Source: Streptomyces sp. SAI-127 (GTDB taxonomy: Bacteria; Actinomycetota; Actinomycetes; Streptomycetales; Streptomycetaceae). Taken from it: a DNA stretch of 64,000 nt. Both the position numbers and the translations under genes were made by a program. Location: positions 124,001 to 188,000 of the forward strand of contig NZ_JARXYJ010000002.1 of the NCBI RefSeq assembly GCF_029894425.1. Reading direction: 5' to 3'. Of this stretch, positions 62,172 to 64,000 are shown in pieces (the stretch's first letter is position 1; each line of letters opens with the position of its first letter). The notes under the pieces are model-generated. The model saw only the letters and a program-made list of their open reading frames with translations. It did not search any database and had not been told where the DNA came from.

Positions 62172-63012
62172 TGAGGAACTCGAGAACCTCGGGGACGAAC
62201 TCCCGGTGGTACTGGAAGACGCCGCCGTGCCCGGAGTTCGGGTAGATCTTCAGGCGGGCGTTCGGGATCCGGCGGGCCATGTCCGCCGAGTTGCTGCTCG
62301 CGACCATGAGGTCGTGATCACCGTTGGCGACGAAGACCGGCTGGGTGATCACCGAGAGGTCGTCGGGTGCGTGCAGTCCGGCCGCGCGGATGGCCTTCAG
62401 CTGCGCGCGTCGAGCCTGCAGGGAGATTTTTTCGTCGCGATTCTGAGTGCGCTCCTTGAGCCGGGCGAGGTAGTGCTTCGCGGCCCGCTTGCCCTCGGCG
62501 TCGCGCGGGAAGAACAGGAATGTCCTGGCGTCCTTCAGGGTGAGCGCGGACTTGACGTACGCCCCGACCGCGACCTTGTTGATCTCCTTGATGCCGCCGC
62601 CTCCGCGGGGGCCGGTCCCGGCCAGGACGATCCGGCGCACGAGTTCGGGTGCCTGCAGGGCCACCATCTGTGCGACTCCGCCGCCGAGCGAGAACCCGAG
62701 GAGGTCGACCTTCTCGAGTCCCATCGCACGGATGAAGGCGACGGCGTCGCGGCCCATGTCCGCGACGTCGGGCGGCACGGATCCTCCGGACGCGCCGACT
62801 CCGCGGTTGTCGAACGCGATCACCCGGCGGTGGGCAGCGATGCCGTCGATGATCCTTGGGTCCCAGTCGTCAAGGACAGCCATCAGGTGGTGCAGGAACA
62901 CCACTGGAACACCCTCGGTCGGGCCGAGCTCGCGGTAGGCGAACGGCACCCCGCCGACGTCGATCGTGCGAGTGGGCACGTCGATCCACTTCATGCTCTT
63001 TGTCGTCTTCAT
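62164..63012 (-). CDS. alpha/beta hydrolase
   Basis: A 282-residue hydrolase: nucleophile elbow LGFSLGGGVAQ (Ser about 115), catalytic Asp in ANGDHDLMV (about 231), His in NSGHGGVFQYH (about 260). Family-level resemblance to haloperoxidase-like esterases and C-C bond (meta-cleavage) hydrolases. First gene of the operon hydrolase, SDR, acyl-CoA ligase. Upstream lie AT-rich direct repeats at 63061-63082. Confidence 0.88.
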   Translation of the reverse strand: MKTTKSMKWIDVPTRTIDVGGVPFAYRELGPTEGVPVVFLHHLMAVLDDWDPRIIDGIAAHRRVIAFDNRGVGASGGSVPPDVADMGRDAVAFIRAMGLEKVDLLGFSLGGGVAQMVALQAPELVRRIVLAGTGPRGGGGIKEINKVAVGAYVKSALTLKDARTFLFFPRDAEGKRAAKHYLARLKERTQNRDEKISLQARRAQLKAIRAAGLHAPDDLSVITQPVFVANGDHDLMVASSNSADMARRIPNARLKIYPNSGHGGVFQYHREFVPEVLEFLNG

Positions 63013-63060
63013 CTGACCTCATTGGATGCGGCGCGAGGACCGCGGCTCCGGGTAGTTATA

Positions 63061-63082
63061 TTACGGTCTTTTACCTTACGGT
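63061..63082. promoter_or_regulatory. TTACGGT direct repeats upstream of the hydrolase operon
   Basis: TTACGGT at 63061-63067 and 63076-63082, 15 bp apart, in an unusually AT-rich patch (63050-63100). They lie 49 bp before the hydrolase start and may bind a regulator, or the patch may be the promoter itself. Confidence 0.4.
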
Positions 63083-63241
63083 TGTAATGTATATACGCCG
63101 TGTGGGGTGGTGGCAAGTGTTCTCGCGCGGTGACATTCATCCGAGGCGCGATCGGGCAGACGTACCACCCGGCCCAGCCAGTCGAGCGTCCGCCTCTTGC
63201 CCAGGACCTCGCTGTATTCAGCTCTCCAGGGGGCGTTGCCC

Positions 63242-64000
63242 TTATCGTGTGTCACGGGAGCCCTTGCAACCGGCGACTTGTTGGCGAGCATCCGGCGCCC
63301 CGTGACCCGGGACGGCGGGCGTGCGTTCGCCACGAGCCCCGGTCGGGACGGTGCCTGGGAACTCGCGCACCAGGTCGGCGAACGCGTGGGGCGTCTCGGT
63401 CTGAGGTATGTGACCCACGCCCGCGAACAGATGGCTGGACGCACCAGGCAGGCAGCGTCGAGCCTCGTCGAGGTGGTGGTACGGCAGGACGCGGTCCTGA
63501 TCGCCCCACACCACCAGGCTCGGCTCGTCCGCGGCGACCTTCCGCAGGAGCGACTCGCGCCACCGGGACCCGATTCCGCGTCGGGCAGAGGCGAGTCCCT
63601 GCCCGGTCTCCCACACGACCTGAACCGTGCCGGGCTGGGCGGCGATCGCCAGAGCGTGCTTGATGCGCATCGGCGTCGCAAGGTCAGGATTGGCGAAGTT
63701 CAGGTGCTCGATCATGCGGATGCCCGACGGTGTCACCCGGCGGCTCATCGCCCGTCCCGGCACCGGCACGGTAAGCAGGCGAAGCCGCAGAGCGACCTCC
63801 TTGCCGAAGCCGGCACCGTTGACCAGCACCGGATCGCGGCCCGTGCGGACTGCAGTGCGGCTATCTGCTGGGCCACGGCTCCGCCCAGCGAGTTGCCGAT
63901 CACGTGCAGGGGCCGGACCGGAGCTCGCCGACAGCGTTCACCGAGGCGAGAGCACCCCTGGCGAGGTGCAGGCGTCCGCCCGCGGAAGCCTGACCCGGGC
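63242..64000 (-). pseudogene. alpha/beta hydrolase with frameshifts, running off the window
   Basis: The C-terminal half is open (from VLVNGAGFGKEVALRLRLLT to the catalytic His in GVGHIPQTETPHAF and stop 63242). The nucleophile segment HVIGNSLGGAVAQQIAALQS is encoded at about 63860-63915 but in another frame, so a base is missing near 63852. A second shift occurs near 63920, between a helix reading LARGALASVNAVGEL and the strand leading to HVIG. Either a decayed gene or poor sequence near the edge. A family relationship to the hydrolase at 62164 is likely. Confidence 0.6.

Overview
The window is very GC-rich actinobacterial DNA, most likely from the accessory part of a Streptomyces chromosome. 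The evidence is strong G/C bias at third codon positions, frequent GTG and TTG starts, 1-11 bp stop/start overlaps, many one-component regulators (MarR, IclR, TetR, LacI, LysR, AraC), a sugar ABC importer without its own ATPase, and an iron superoxide dismutase gene behind a Nur-type box. I see no rRNA, tRNA, CRISPR array or riboswitch.

Layout. 1-1629: DHA2-type efflux pump (cut by the window edge) and its MarR regulator. 1693-4279: a three-gene operon with a polyprenyl diphosphate synthase and an Lcp/MpaB-type (DUF2236) oxygenase. 4437-22185: a large aromatic catabolism island, the most interesting part of the window. It holds SDRs, a frameshifted exporter, an IclR regulator, an FAD hydroxylase, a benzaldehyde lyase homologue, a VOC protein, a hydroxyquinol 1,2-dioxygenase, a maleylacetate reductase, an aldehyde dehydrogenase, a Rieske oxygenase with its reductase, two paralogous NTF2-like proteins, a TetR regulator and a GlcG/HbpS-like protein. 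22387-25045: scar tissue (broken IS5-like transposase, APH-like kinase, GGDEF remnant, second transposase fragment). 25117-28944: MarR/NAD(P)-binding pair, DUF6069 protein, VOC protein, LacI regulator. 29043-36616: sugar importer with a DUF2264 enzyme and a secreted beta-helix protein. 36966-41309: LysR, pcaF, pcaI, pcaJ and IclR (end of the 3-oxoadipate pathway). 41379-44711: chimeric remnant, MFS/TetR pair, secreted HNH lipoprotein. 45394-49324: two acetyltransferases, lipoprotein/membrane pair, sodF. 49589-51536: three truncated genes. 52092-56814: esterase, ABM, AraC, SDR, a hypothetical and a VOC gene. 56832-59701: PPOX remnant and two cell-wall hydrolase genes with a duplicated C-terminal domain. 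59702-64000: acyl-CoA ligase, SDR and hydrolase operon, then a frameshifted hydrolase at the edge.

How the parts fit. The island encodes a plausible route for an acyloin-type (benzoin-like) or alkoxylated aromatic compound. Alcohol oxidation by SDRs, C-C cleavage by the lyase, aldehyde oxidation, Rieske-type oxygenation or O-dealkylation, and hydroxylation to hydroxyquinol would be followed by ring cleavage to maleylacetate and reduction to 3-oxoadipate. The separate pcaIJF locus would then yield succinyl-CoA and acetyl-CoA. A 17-bp motif beginning TGTTCG occurs upstream of four transcription units of the island and probably marks the IclR regulon. A second pair of inverted repeats flanks the TetR gene. 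The order of steps and the substrate are inference; the enzyme families and the repeats are read from the sequence.
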